Positions 43,991 to 56,657 of a DNA stretch of 64,000 nucleotides are shown piece by piece. Source of the stretch: Tanypteryx hageni (taxonomy: Eukaryota; Arthropoda; Insecta; Odonata; Petaluridae); the NCBI GenBank assembly GCA_028673005.1, contig CM054115.1:6555501-6619500 (forward strand). The letters run 5' to 3'. Below the pieces are notes generated by a model. That model saw nothing but the letters and a program-made list of their open reading frames with translations, was not told the DNA's origin and did no database searches. The position numbers and the translations under genes are program-made. Position 1 is the first letter of the stretch. Every line of letters begins with the position of its first letter.

Positions 43991-45700
43991 CATTCTTAGA
44001 CTATCACAGGTATTCAATACTTTATTAACCCTTCGGCACACTGGCTTACAGAGTATGCCAATGCATTTTGAAATGCTGATTCTCTATTGTTTTCCTGAGC
44101 CTCAGTCGAAATTGTTCTATAGTGCAATTGATGTGGTCTTGGGGTTGTTCATTTCATTATCTTATGAATACATTTCTTGGTTGGCATCCCTGATTCGTTC
44201 ACCTTTCTCTTTTCCTGAAATGTTCTCACAGATGCCAAAATTCATTGGAAGTAGGCAAGGGCGTTTGGAATGCCAAAAATTCCATACAAGATATTCAGAA
44301 ATATGTGTGGCAATATAAATAGTTTTTATTGTGGAATGAGCCCTCCCACCATCTTGTAGGAAAGTAAAATGATCTTTATCAGCAAGTTATTTTATTTCAT
44401 AAATAATATTATTCAGCCGAATATTTGAATAATGGCATTCATTTACTTGAACGCCTACTTCTATTAAATGAATAGATGTCTTTTTTAATTTCGAAACACT
44501 GACAGATACCGCAATCCTTTCAGGAAACTGACTTCTTGTTGGGTAGTCTATCATCAGTAAGTGGTTTCTTTAGCGTAACATCTGCTGTGAGTGCACTCTG
44601 CTGTTTTGTATCTTGATGGTGCTACGATGAATTTTTTCATCAATGAAGAAAGTCATGTCATGCGTCTCATCTTTTGCCTACTTTCCAAAATGGAAATAGT
44701 TTCTTCGTTGTGTTAGTCTGTTTGTCCGTCTGTCCTCTCATATTTACTTTTGAACCAACACCTCAATTTTTCGTAACACTTAGTGGAAATCTCTAGCTTC
44801 TGGGGCCGAGTTCCCGAGGATAGTTTTTGTTGCGAAGACTTAAAGTCCCGGGTTCGATTCCAGGAATTATCCTTCTCATTTGATTTACATGGGAAATCTG
44901 AAATTCATCGCACATTAATATGTATTAGAGCTGTAATATCGAAGTGAAATTTGCACTATTCTCTGAGGAAAGAAACGAACATTCTAATTTTTATCGTGGA
45001 ATTCTACTTATCGATCGTATTTCTTCGAATTTCGCGTAAATACTGGCGTTTATGCAGTTTTTATCGCTCATTACGAGTGTTGCCATTGCAACGACTATTG
45101 TTGTGCTCGGATTCGGTATAGTCAACACGCGTTATTTTTGCCACACACAAATACGCGTCATCTATTTAGTTTTTCGTTCGAATGTATTTGTAATATTTTA
45201 TAAAGATAAATAATGAAATTTGGGAACGCAAAGAGCAACTCATCCGCGGCGATTTTTAAAGTTATTAAAGCCGATATAAGTAATTGCTGCACCACATTTA
45301 GTTTAAAATAATTATATGGAAAGTAGGCATCATAAGCTCCGTTTGGGTCGTCTTGTTCTATATAAGAAGTACTAAGCCTTTGTCTAATAACGCGTTTAAA
45401 AAGGTCTAAACAGAAGATCCTTCTTGACTATGCGTCTTATACCATATTCTGATGCTCCTGTTGCATTTGGAATCTGCACTGGTGTCTCATGGGTGCGTGG
45501 CATTATGGGATTTGAAAAAGGTAAAATTAAGAATAACGCTATTTATTATCTGCTTTTTATTTTCGTGATATTCTTAAATTAACACAGCTGCAGGCATAGG
45601 CGTCAAAAGACTGAAATTAAGGGGAGGGGGCAAGAAAAAATAAATATTTAAGATAATTTTTTAATTCGCGAAGTGAACGCATATAGGGAGGTCGATTCCG
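43990..45700. other. Unassigned DNA with one tRNA relic
   Basis: No gene supported. An 87-codon frame at 44055-44318 has no recognisable domain. A tRNA-like relic is listed separately. Confidence 0.35.
44818..44872 (+). pseudogene. tRNA-like relic lacking the D arm
   Basis: GGATAGT at the 5' end pairs with ATTATCC at the 3' end over seven pairs (one G-T), and a T arm with B box GGGTTCGATTCC is clear (44850-44861). Only about 55 nt, with no D arm and no proper anticodon arm. Confidence 0.3.
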
Positions 45701-45726
45701 TCCGTCCGTCCGTCCGCATGTTAAAA

Positions 45727-46010
45727 CTCGGAAACCTCTATACGTATTATGATGAAATTTGGTATTGGGGAGTTTTGCTGATATTGGTCGACCGATTTCA
45801 ATTTTGGTCAAAATCGAACAGGAATGATGACCACTTTACATGAAGAACTACAATGCTCTTTTGTTCCACCTCGGGAACCGCTGGACGTATTTCAATGAAA
45901 TTTGGTATTAGGGAGTTTTGCTAAAATTGGTCCACCGATTCCAATTTTGGTTAAAATCGGACAACAATTACGACCACTTTACACGAAGACCTACATTTTA
46001 TTTTACAACG
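45727..46010 (+). repeat. Tandem duplication, ~143-bp unit, two copies
   Basis: The words atgaaatttggtatt, gggagttttgct, attggtc, accgatt, accacttta and gaagaMctaca recur with an offset of 143 bp. A gtccgtccgtccgtccg run precedes it at 45695, as also at 55890 (gtccgtccgtccgt), so it may be part of a dispersed repeat family. Confidence 0.75.
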
Positions 46011-46104
46011 TACCACGCTCGCTTCTCGTTGAATTATCATCTGAGCGAAAAATATTGAGAACATTGCGAAATCTCAAAGAACGCAATTGTGTTACACCTT
46101 TCCA

Positions 46105-46940
46105 ATTTTGTTGTATTTGATTAACACGTATGTAATCGGCTGGAATACGATGTGTAGACCTTTATTCTTTAACATTTTAAAATATCTTACGATCGCGACT
46201 TTAGCTCGAGATTTGTACCATTTGACGCAGAAAGAAATCAAGATTCTTATTCCTACCGCCGATTCTGTTGTTTAATTCTTGTTTGCTCATATTTTAAGTT
46301 TATATTCAATGTCCTACGGTTTTTCGACATTTCAAAAAGGAGATTGCTAGGCATTGTTCATCTCGGATTTTTGCGTTGTTGGACTCGGGCTTCATGTGCA
46401 TTTGCACTGATTGCAAGCTTGCAATAAACGCGTCATGGACAAAAACAGATTGTCTCGAGTGACGTCACCTCCCAGTGTAAACGCAAATAAATTAAGAACG
46501 GTCAGCTCGATTTCGACAAATCTTTCCCCTGAATACTCAGTGCAAACTCCTGCAGGATTTAAGCGGGTAGTCGTCTCCCGAAAAAGAATGGGTACGATAT
46601 CGGGAAAGTTTTCGTTTTTGCATTTGATTAACCCTGGAATACGATTTGTAGACCTTTTGTCTTTAACATTTAAAAATAATTTACGATCGAGACTTTCGCT
46701 CGAGATTTACATTATTTCACGTAAAAAGAAATGAAGACTCTTATTCTTACTTTCGATTCTGTTGTGTAATTCGTGTTTGCTCATATTTTACGCTTATATT
46801 CGATTTGCTCCGATTTTTCACCATTTCAATTGCTGACCTCGGATTTTTGAATTGTTCGACTCGGGCTTTCGAGTGCATTTGCACTAATCCTACAATGAAA
46901 CAAACGCATCAAGGACAATAACCGATTGAAAATTTATGTG
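46105..46940 (+). repeat. Diverged tandem repeat, ~506-bp period
   Basis: Copy 1 (about 46105-46440) and copy 2 (about 46612-46940) share tttgattaac, ggaatacgatKtgtagacct, gctcgagattt, gattctgttgt, tgtttgctcatattttaMg and gactcgggctt...gtgcatttgcact in order. The 107-codon frame at 46411-46734 spans the junction and has no recognisable domain. Confidence 0.75.
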
Positions 46941-47924
46941 AAACGTTCCATGTAAATATAAAACAAATGAAACACGCAGCGAAGAAAAGAAACTATTCCA
47001 AAGCATTGTAATAATGGCCAACTTAACATCTCAAATAGAAAGATATTTCATGCATACACTGAAAATATCGTTTCGTTTGCAAGTTTTATTTTGCATTTTA
47101 AGCAAATTACTATATTGATAATGTTTGTGATTAATATCTTTCGTTATTGACGCATGGCCGGTGCATTGATTACTTAATATTATACAAACCACAGAACATA
47201 CGATATGATGTACCATCAGAAATAGTAAATAGTCTACTATTTTTCATCATAAGTTTAAATAGTTGCAAAGGATATAATTTTTGGCGCATTAAAAATTTTG
47301 ACATTTTAAAATGAAACTATTATATCACTCTTTTAAATGTATCCATTGGAATCTAAATACCATTGCGATTTGACATGCATCATCATCCATTTAAGAATCA
47401 CTTTAACAGTCGGAAATTTTACACGTTTTTTTTTCTCCTTGAACTCGTATTTCCATTCCTCTTTCCCCACAAAATTTTATCATAAAGTAATATATTTCCG
47501 TGCTTGAAAGTGTTTTACTGATCATACATCTCTGCAAAACATGTACAGTCACTTTCAAAAGTCTATCGACAAACTACTACTTGCGCCCTTTCCAGAAATT
47601 GTATTTCAACTCTCGCATAGCTTGAATATTCCATGATGACCGGGAATTACAAATACACTCAATCTTCATATTAACCTAAAGTCTTGAAGTACTTTCAACC
47701 ATTAGGTTTCACGCGTTTAAAGATATCACAAATCGAGGAAATTCACGTTTCAATCTTAGTCGCCATATGTAGTTAGTGTCGTTTGTATTAAATACATTTT
47801 AACTTTTCGAAGACAATGACTGTGGCTGTACCCAGTTCGAATCTTATGACAGCTCACCAGAGAGAACCACAACAGCTGCGAAGTTGCAGTTGGTATAAAA
47901 AGCTTATTAATTCACAGCAAATCT

Positions 47925-47976
47925 TTAAGCATCCCCTTCAAATAATGATCAGGCTCCGGGGTTCGAATTCTGGGGC
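47925..47976 (+). other. B-box/T-arm-like segment
   Basis: Reads ctccggggttcgaattctgg, a T-arm with B box GGTTCGAATTC (47960-47970). The upstream half is not tRNA-like enough to fold. Confidence 0.25.
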
Positions 47977-48053
47977 AATATTAATATTGGCTTTTAACAG
48001 AAAGTTCGTGAGTGCATAAAATATGTAACTATCAACCCCAATCAACAAGAATG

Positions 48054-48120
48054 TATGGTGGCGTAGTGGTAGCGAGTCGGATTTGAAAGATGAAGATATT
48101 GGGATCAAACCTTTGGATGA
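48054..48120 (+). other. tRNA-like module
   Basis: A-box-like tggcgtagtggtagcg (48058-48073) and a decayed B box gggatcaaacc (48101-48111), 37 nt apart, followed by a T8 run at 48121-48128. Resembles the module at the RTE 5' end (ggtgtagtggttag). Confidence 0.35.
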
Positions 48121-49023
48121 TTTTTTTTATTCATCCATTCACTTACTTTTTCACGATGGAACTTTCCATACAAATTATTTTTAAATGTGCGCCGTGTTTT
48201 AATGTGGAGACACGTGATTTTGTTTACATAAACCCTCTTCAATCTCTCTCCCGTTTGTTCAGATGTGGCGAGTGTGGTGACTTGAGGATTCTTCTCAAAG
48301 AAACAGTCCAGAGTTCCTCACCGTTCATGAATCCTTGGATACAAAAACAATTATATTTACGATAAGTTTTCATATTAACTTCTGTTTACATATTCCAATG
48401 AGTATCATTCTCTCTGCAGTACCAATTCCATTTTGAGGGTAAGTGCCAATTGAATGACACACACAATGTATTTTCTTCTACCAAAAATCCCGTTATTTTT
48501 ATCCACAGAAGGAATTAAACTGACGAGTTATTCCGGTGTGTTCTCAGGGTGAAGGTGATGATCCGAGAAAGCCAATACATTCAGATCCCCCATTTGACTC
48601 TAGCCCACGGTACTACCGCAGTATGTGTGCTAGCGCGATCTTTCCAAGTAGGATATTGTAAAGCTCGCGCATACGGACACCACCATGATTTCCCTTTAGA
48701 AACTGAGGTGAAAATATTCTTTGGTATAATGCCGACGTGAAGTTTATTTCGCATAAAATGAAACTGAATATACTACTAGTAAATTATTACCTATACATAA
48801 AAGCCGATTCCGTATGTCCGTTTCCGGGCTCTAGACCTTTTCCCCGACCTCCTAAAAAGTCGATCATTTTCAAGATGTAGGAGCCTCTCTTCTCCTATGC
48901 AAAAATCTTAAAACTTGAAAATTCGAGTTCAAGGGTCCGCAAAATAATAAAAATATCATTTAACTGCTGTAGCTATTAACAAATATATATACGGTTTCTT
49001 AGAATGTGAATCAAAAGTTTCAA

Positions 49024-49090
49024 TTGGTGTAGCGGTTAGCGTGCTTGATTTATATGCGGGACACCAGGTATTGAGTCTCTATTGAGGCGC
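49024..49090 (+). other. tRNA-like module
   Basis: A-box-like tggtgtagcggttagcgtgc followed about 30 nt later by aggtattgagtctc in the B-box position, then T-rich sequence (ctttttatttc). Same general layout as the 48054 and 12790 modules. Confidence 0.35.
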
Positions 49091-49649
49091 TTTTTATTTC
49101 ATCATTTTTATTTTTACTTTACTTTAGAGAGAATAAAACTTCACATGAAGTTATTCATCCGAAGTATTGGATGTTTTTTCTCGCTATCTCATCCATATAT
49201 ATTTTCCGTCATTTTTGATGGGTTAACACCTAGTCATTACATAAACAGTAAGGAGTTCTTCGAAACCAGAAAAAAACACGCACATGCTTCTAGAGAGCCA
49301 TAGCCCACATCCATTATTTAAACCAAAGTTTCCTTTAGGATGTGGGTTGAGTCACATTTGGTCTTTCCTCCAGACCTTAGCATTAGGAAGATGACTGATC
49401 TTTATTCGATTTCGGTTTACGGCCAAACAAAGGAAATCTGCGGCCTTTTCTTCTTCCCCCCTCGTGCGCTTGAGTTTTCAAAACAACTACCCACACCGCC
49501 CTTCCTCATACTCACTCCAAGTCAAATATTTCCGACATAAATATAAATGGACGGAATTTTCCCGATTTTTACCCCCAAATCTAGATAAATGAAATGAACG
49601 CCCAAAGAGCCTCCGAGTGAGACGCGTTACACAAACAAAAACATCGGGA

Positions 49650-49735
49650 CTCTTGGGAGCTCCAATAGGATTTGAACCCGGAACTACCACATCATGGACC
49701 CATTCGATAGCCTCGGTCTTCTCCTGCCATCTGTG
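49650..49735 (-). other. tRNA-like module
   Basis: On the minus strand a T arm with B box GGGTTCAAATCC (49668-49679) preceded by gaggctatcgaatgggtcca; the A box is not clear. Confidence 0.3.
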
Positions 49736-50598
49736 GTTGTTTTAAGTTTTACATGTGAACTTGGTTTGAAATATATTTATTGTAGCCGCAATTGTGAGTG
49801 CTTATAAATAAAAATATGGTTGTTCGGACAAGAAATTTGTACACGAATGCTTGATTATTGATGGAAATTTGTGAAAGCCGGTTTACCTAAGGATTTCTCC
49901 ATGAAATTAAATTGCGTGGGATCTAAAATAAGCACAGAATGCACGCAGAAAAAAATACCAGGATCGTAGTACCCTGGCCTGCAGGAAAATGAAAGCATAC
50001 TTTTTTTACTCTCAAAAAGGCGACACGCTATAAGCACAAATTAACGTTTGGTCGTAGAGGTTTCTTATTACAGGTATTTTCTTTTCATATCAATTCACTG
50101 AAAAATATCGCAACTATGAAACTGAGTTTTTTATATCCGTTTATATTTATGCCGCCTAATAAATTGTCACGTTTGTCTCTAATTTCTTCGCTTCTTTGGG
50201 TCTAAATAGGTATATATTGCGTTCTACACGAAAACCTTCGAACTACGCAGCGCAATTTTTTAATTCATCGCTTTTTCGATTTATTTAAAAAGGTTGAACA
50301 AAATTTACCACATTACTATTTGAATTTCCCTCGTGACAGTCGTGACCCAAGAGTCCTATAAAAACAGATGCGAAGTTAAATTCTTCTGCAGTCCGAAAGT
50401 GTCGCCGCTCAGTTTGTCGATCGACTTTTGAAAGTGACTATACATAAGTTAAAAATTTTTAATTTTTTTATTTTATGTGACCATAAGGCTCTAATTATGC
50501 AGTTTTCTTTTGGATTGAGTTATCATTACAATTATTATTAGTACTCAATTGAGTAAAACAATATAAATATATTAAAAATTTTATTAAGCAATTATTAA

Positions 50599-51870
50599 TC
50601 ATACAAAGTAAAATTTTATTGGCCATGTATTTCTTAATGAGATGGATGGGGCTGTTTTTTCAATTAGTTCATGTATACGTGGATGAATATTACTTATTGC
50701 TAGAATGAGATAGGGTTCAGCATCAATTCTATTTCTATTTTTCGTTTTTATTGATGTAAGTGCTGAGAAACATTGTTCACATAAATAGGTAGATGGGAAT
50801 GGAAGGAGTTTTGTGACAGCAATGTCAGCCAATTCTTTGAACTCCTTCCAGGTTATTATGCCAAAAGTCACAATCTACCATCAAAAATTATTTTTATTGA
50901 CCTGTCAGCTGACAACTCGATTAGGGAAAATCGAAATATTGTTAATTTCCATACAACTTTGCCAATTCAATATTTTTGGATAAAACGCTTTTATCTTATC
51001 ACGTGCCTTAAATATATTTGTTGTCAAAACCTTGGAGCTATAGATTTAGCACATTCAATTTATGGAAAATGTCCGTTGTATAACCTAATTGGCAAATCCA
51101 GTCCTCATTTTCAACCCCATCAGCCAAATCAGACTTACTTTCTGTCAGAAAAAGTCATTTAATTTTTCAATTCAAATAAACGTGTTAATATGCATCCCCG
51201 TGACAACCATCTCACTTCTGAATGCAACAATAGCTGGGTATGAGTTGATCCCATTTCCTCACACATCACTTTAAAAAGACGCGAGTTTAATGCCCTAGAC
51301 TTCATAAAATTTACCATTTTAATGGCAACGTCCAATGCTCTGTGCAAATCAGGACTCAACTTTTTTGCAACCAAAGCTTACTTATGAATAAAACAGTGTT
51401 CCCAAATTAATTTAGGGTTTAAAGAGCGGGTACGAGCAATAAGGCCGCTCTTGTGCCCAGTCATTGCAGCGGCCCCATCCGTAGAGATACATATGCAACA
51501 TTCCCAAAGTAAGCCTGAGTCAACTCGAATAGACTAAAGTTTTGAAAATCTCTTCACCAGAGTCATTTCTAGGCAAGTCTTTGCATGCCATAATCTCATC
51601 AGTAATGCCGTTTTCTTTGCTGTAATAGCGAACATAAATTATTAACTGGGAATGATTGGCAACGTCCGTTGATTCATCAATCTGTAAGGCATATCTTTTA
51701 TCAACCGCAATTTCTGCCATGAAGTACAGTGGTGTCTGTATAGTCTGTTTTCTTCAACATCCCGATTCCTCTTTATTAGAAATTTATCCATGGGCTGACG
51801 AGTTTTCAAAAATTTAAATGGTATGCAATGTCGATTCCTTCTGACCAGAAAGCAACAACTGCAATTCAAA
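50599..51870 (-). pseudogene. hAT transposase relic, ZBED5/FAM200-like
   Basis: Minus strand, in order: FLVRRNRHCIPFKF, KRYALQIDESTDVANHSQLI (about 51700-51640), CISTDGAAAMTGHKSGLIAR and WEHCFIHK then a stop (51510-51380), ALVAKKLSPDLHRALDVAIK, LLLHSEVRWLSRGCILTRLF (to 51159), and after a gap the C-terminal dimerisation piece TYLCEQCFSALTSIKTKNRN (50599-50871). Several stops and frame changes; the N-terminal BED finger is missing. It is a different sequence subfamily from the ZBED-type transposase at 25.8 kb. No TIRs were identified around it. Confidence 0.8.
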
Positions 51871-53758
51871 ACTGAAAGAAAATTTGTAAGAAATACGCCT
51901 AATTAAAAAATTATACCAAAAAGTGAATCTTTACTATCAAAGTTTTAATAATATTAAAATACTATTGAATTCTTCAGATGAGATAAACATTGCATCAAAC
52001 AAATTTCTACATTGTAGCTAACCGAAAAAGAATTTTTATTTTATGTAGTTCAGTAACAACATATCTTTTATTAGTGAATAATTTATTTTATATGTTGAAG
52101 AAATACATCCCAATATCTAGATTAAGATTTTCGACGAATATTATAAAAACCACTGAGAAATAAATCTTATAAGATAGATTACTATAAGCAGTCAAGTCAA
52201 AATTAAAACGAAGGTCATCTAATATAATTAATTTATTCGTTTTTATGATATGTTATAAAAACAAGATAATAAATCAATATGCCGTTTCTCATTACTTAAT
52301 TTGTAAAAGATAATTTGTAGATAAAATTATAAGTTATCAGGCGAGGAGTGGGATAAAAGGCATGGTATCCCTTCGCTAAATGTGTGTGTGTGTTCATGTA
52401 TCGAACTCTGGTGTTCGGCTTTTGGCAATGATTAAATCAGAATCATATATAATAAATCAGAAATGACTCCATTCATTTCGTTAGGCATTATGATTAAACT
52501 TTTCCAATGGAGGAAAAAAGTATATAGGTACTGCTAGAAACTAATCAGTCTGATAGCTAGCACATAATTATATTTTTTGTTAATAGGAGGTAGAAAAAAT
52601 TAAATATTTTATAAGATGAAATAAGATAATAATTTACTGTAATTTGAATAAATAATTCTTGATTTGATTAGATAAAATATAATTTTAACTGCTTTTTTTT
52701 CAATAACGCACACCGAATCTGAAAAATTCACTTAAATTTTTGTCTGTGGGTTTTATCCGGTGTATCTTGAAAAATTTGGTAGTCCTGGAAAACATTCCAG
52801 TTACATTTACAAGAATAAGTTTCGCTAACCTGTACCGCTTTGGCTGTTCGAAGATGCTTTTCTTTCAAGCTAATGGCACCTCCTAAGGATGAATATTGAG
52901 AATAGCTGAAAATAAATGCTGCGATCACAGCCTCGGAGAAACTTATGAAAATAAGTGTTTACAGGTCTCGAGAAGATATAGACACTTTTCACAGACAACT
53001 TCACACCAAGAAGCCTTCTGACACGCACAACCACTCCGACGAAAATCTTGCAGCAGAATAACGGAAAGTATGTCTCTGTAGACACAACGAATGGAGTTTA
53101 ACGCCTGAAACCCATATGGTGAGGATGCCTTTAAGAACGACAAATCACTCGGCAACAATGAATGGTAACTAATTTGTTTCGTATCCTTCATCCAGTGCCA
53201 TGCCCTTTTCGAGCTTAACCCTCTCCCATTACACTTGTGTTCTTTTCCCTCGTAATGCGAGCTCCTTCTTAAATCATCTCCCTTTTGTTCCTTCGCCATC
53301 CCCTTTTTTCTAAAACGAGGAAAATTTTCTCTTCCATCTTCTCTCCCTCAGTCAGGAAGATTTCTAGGAAGAAACTGAACACTTCAACTATCTCTTTTCA
53401 CAAGCCCTATTTATACTGCAACTAAAACATGGCGTTTATAATTTATCATTATAATCAAATCTGTCAAATCATGAAAAACTATACGACAATCCCTGATTTT
53501 ACCATGTAGTTTGTGAAGTATGGCGACTTTGAATGAAATATCAGCTTGCTCGCTTCTAACATTGACTTTGATACCAACTACGTAGGAAATTTTATAAATT
53601 TCTATAATATAAAAGAATCATATGTGTACATTTTGTTTAAATAGTAAATTTATTTCATGTATTCCTTCAAAAAACAAACAATAATAATTTTCACCCGAGG
53701 TATTGCAAAGAATACTTTACTCGCTTTAGTCAATAAAAACTGCAGAATTCTATAATAC
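51870..53758. other. Unassigned AT-rich DNA
   Basis: Very AT-rich to about 52700. A 118-codon minus frame (52943-53299, rich in Ser, Lys and Cys) is the longest open frame, but I recognise no domain and its codon content does not look convincing. No repeats or termini identified. Confidence 0.35.
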
Positions 53759-55277
53759 CATGGTACTACTAAGGGAGGTAGGTCATTGCACATCTCAAGC
53801 GAGCATCGCATCAAGTGTGTGACGTCACGTGGTGTATAGATTCCGCTTGCCGCCTATGATTTAGCATTGACTGGGTTCGTAGGTTTGGAAAATTATTGTT
53901 TTCTCTTGAACTGTGGTTTTCACAGTGAAATTATGTCTTGTGCGGTGTTTGGTTGGAATAACAGTTGCAAACATTGTAATGGTGGAGTGAGATTTTTTCT
54001 TATATTGACTTTAATAGCTTTAAAATCACTGCAGATGAGTTGCTCTTTGTGTTCCCAAATTTCATAAATTAGCATTATAAAATACATTCAAGCAAAATAC
54101 TAAATTGATAATGTGCATTTTTGTGGCAAAACTAGACTATACCAAATCTGAGTCCAACAATAGTCATTGCAATGGCTATACTCTTAATCTTAGATATTAA
54201 TAAAAGGCAATGTGTGTGTATGGACAGCATATCTCAAAAACCAAGAGTCTTAGAGACTTAAAACTTGATACTTATTAATAATGGGATCATGAGGATGTGC
54301 ACCTAGGGACCAGAATTTTTATTTTTGGTGGAAGGGGTGTGCCATTTTCCATAAGATAACAAAAATCGATTTTTCAATTTAAGACATTCATTCTTTTGTA
54401 AAATAAAATTAGAAAGAACTTCAGATCTAGACCTTTTTATATAAAAATAAATAATGAGATAGTATTGATGCCTTAATCCTAATATGTACTACTATATACA
54501 TTAAGGAATGCAGTCGATGTTTTAATACAAGAGAGGATAAAATAAAGAAGGAGAGAGACAAAGGTTCCATAGATTAAAAATAATTTTGGACGTAAAAGAA
54601 TTTTGTACCGTGATGTATTTCTTTGTCATGCAATTTCCATTCACCCATAACTATATTTTATCTCTGGAACACTCAATTATGTGAATTTTATATTTATTGT
54701 TTACTTTTTAGTGTATCTAAAAGTTGGTTTCATTAATCTTTTTATTTCAATTTCAATTTAAATTTAATTCACGCATACCCGTCATATTTGAAGGGCAATT
54801 ACGCTATTGAGTGATAAAAACGCCAGTATTTACACGAAATTCGAAGAAATCAATGACGAAAAAACTAAAAAGTTAACTTGGGAAAAATCGGCCTTTGAGT
54901 GAGAATCATACGGAAAATGAAGCCCTTCTCTTTGAGATGAGTTCGGGACCTTTCTTAGAAGTCTTTTCCCTTCTTCGAAGTTCACTTGATGACGAATGTT
55001 CTTAACAAACTTGAACTTTTTCCTATTCCGGTAATTCGTTAAAAAATCATTGTATATACAAATTAACGTCCCGGGATTTTATAGCATGACTTATAAATGT
55101 ATTATTTATAATAACGAAGGGTGAAGAAATAAAAAGACGGATATCAGCAGCCGATTTACGTTAATTTTTATACAAATTTTAAGCTTCCCGCTACAAAGCT
55201 TAGACCACGTGACGTCATGCGCGAACTGGACGCGTTTTCGTCCACGGGAATGACCTACCTCCCTTAGTAGTACCATG
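53759..55277 (+). mobile_element. P-like element (THAP remnant), internally deleted
   Basis: Perfect terminal inverted repeats of about 29 bp begin CATGGTACTACTAAGGGAGG then taggtcatt at both ends. The flanking 8 bp are TATAATAC (53751-53758) and TATCATAC (55278-55285), a TSD with one mismatch. Eight-bp TSDs and CATG-starting TIRs are known for P elements, and a THAP-like start is present near the left end. The remaining 1.2 kb is AT-rich and noncoding; 54700-54800 shares a repeat with 390-480. Confidence 0.7.
53934..54060 (+). pseudogene. THAP-domain N-terminus of a P-like transposase
   Basis: The ATG at 53934 gives MSCAVFGWNNSCKHCNGG then VRFF. THAP zinc fingers of P-element transposases start M-x2-C-x-VxGCxN followed by a second cysteine region; here the second zinc-binding Cys of the usual GC is W. 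The frame runs out into non-THAP sequence by 54067. A single exon-like scrap supported mainly by its place inside matching TIRs. Confidence 0.5.
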
Positions 55278-55285
55278 TATCATAC

Positions 55286-56398
55286 GCATAATAATTGCTA
55301 TAATTAATCCACAATAAATATTTCCCCGAAATTTATATAACTCGGCCAATATAAGTTTCATATCATTAGTATTGATAGCTATGCAAGTATTGGAAGTTGC
55401 TCATTATCGAGGTCACGAAAAAGAGAGGAGGAGGTGTTGAGAGACAGAGGGTGGGAAAAGCTCATAAGGGGACTGCGGGAAGTAGGGCCTTGGTCGTAAT
55501 TCTTCCTTGCCTTGGGAATGTGGGAAGAGGAACGGTGACATGTTTCTAGTAGCGTGAACCCAGGGAAGGTACTTGAAGGGAGGTGACGAACCCATGTCAG
55601 CGGGTGGGCCAAGGAGAATATTTTCCCGGCTGCACCTCTTACTTTATTTCCTCCCTCTTTCTATTCTCACAAGATGTTCGAAAGGCAAAGATGCGCGTTC
55701 TCAGGCTTATCGATTTTTGGAAAGAGTACATATGGAAGTTAAGGATCTGGAAATTGATTCCCTTAAAATTATCCATGCTCGCGTACCCCTTAGAAGGCCT
55801 CCGCGTACCCCCTGGGGTACGCGTATCCAAATACCTTTTTAGTGCTTTTTGTCATTGTTGAAAAGTGCTATTATCTTCGTGATGTCCGTCCGTCCGTACG
55901 CATATATCAGGGAAGAATTGGCACAACCGATTTCAATAAAATTATGTACACACAATATTCACGTAAATTAATTACCTAAATGACATATTTGGACCGGATC
56001 GACTAAGCACAATGACAAAGTTTAACTTTTCAGTAATAATGAATTTGCAAGGAATTGGCTAGGGATGAGCTAAACTGATATTTACCTGTACCTAATATCT
56101 TGGTATCTGTTACGAGGCAGTATCTGTTCCAAATACCTGTTACTGATATATCAGTTTACGGAGCTGGTTCTGGTACTACCTACCGGAGAATGCTCCTTCC
56201 GATACCAGTATAATTTATAATGCTTCTACAACTGTTGGTTCGCGTACTTATTTTACGTATTTACAAAAACTTAATGATCATTTATTAATTTAAATAAGTT
56301 TAAATAAAGGAGTAATGAAAATACTTAGGGATAATAAAAATTTTATTGTGCTACATGCATCAGATACAATAAGTGAAAATCCCCGAAATACATTACTT
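55286..56398. other. Unassigned DNA
   Basis: No gene supported. 55790-55815 is a small gc-rich block (ccgcgtaccccctggggtac) resembling a transposon end, and 56060-56215 is built of repeated ggtayctgt/accagt words, like the degenerate ends of some hAT elements. Confidence 0.35.
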
Positions 56399-56604
56399 TG
56401 TGACGGGCTAGGGTTTCTCGGAGAGGAAAGGGCACAAATGAAAGTTACGCGTAAAAACACAAACACCTTTTAATCGCCTGGGGCGCACACTACACTACGT
56501 AAGCTTCCACAAGAGAGGAGAGAACTGACGCGCACCCTGTTAGCTGCGCGCAAAAACAAAATAAAATGAACAGCAAAGTCCGTTATCGGTCTGGTCTCGT
56601 TACA
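56399..56604 (-). repeat. 3' LTR
   Basis: 206 bp. In the sense direction it starts TGTAACGAGACC and ends AGCCCGTCACA. It differs from the 5' LTR by A versus G within cctgttRgctg. Confidence 0.95.
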
Positions 56605-56617
56605 TCCTCCCCCTTAG
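56605..56617 (-). promoter_or_regulatory. Polypurine tract
   Basis: Sense strand AAGGGGGAGGA immediately before the 3' LTR; primes plus-strand DNA synthesis. Confidence 0.85.
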
Positions 56618-56657
56618 AATGGCATGTACGACCTCGAATGCAATTCTACAAGGTCTG

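Larger units (their letters stand above)
47546..50440. mobile_element. Tc1-like element (TA target) carrying tRNA-like modules
   Basis: The left end after TA reads CAGTCACTTTCAAAAGTC then tatcgacaaact. The right end, read on minus before TA, reads TAGTCACTTTCAAAAGTC then gatcgacaaact, a match of 28 in 30. The interior (2.9 kb) has no recognisable transposase but contains at least four tRNA-like segments and several short AT-rich unassigned stretches. The tRNA-like segments may be later SINE insertions. Confidence 0.65.

Noticed and set aside
52943..53299. 118-codon minus frame
   Set aside because: No domain recognised; kept only as part of an unassigned region.
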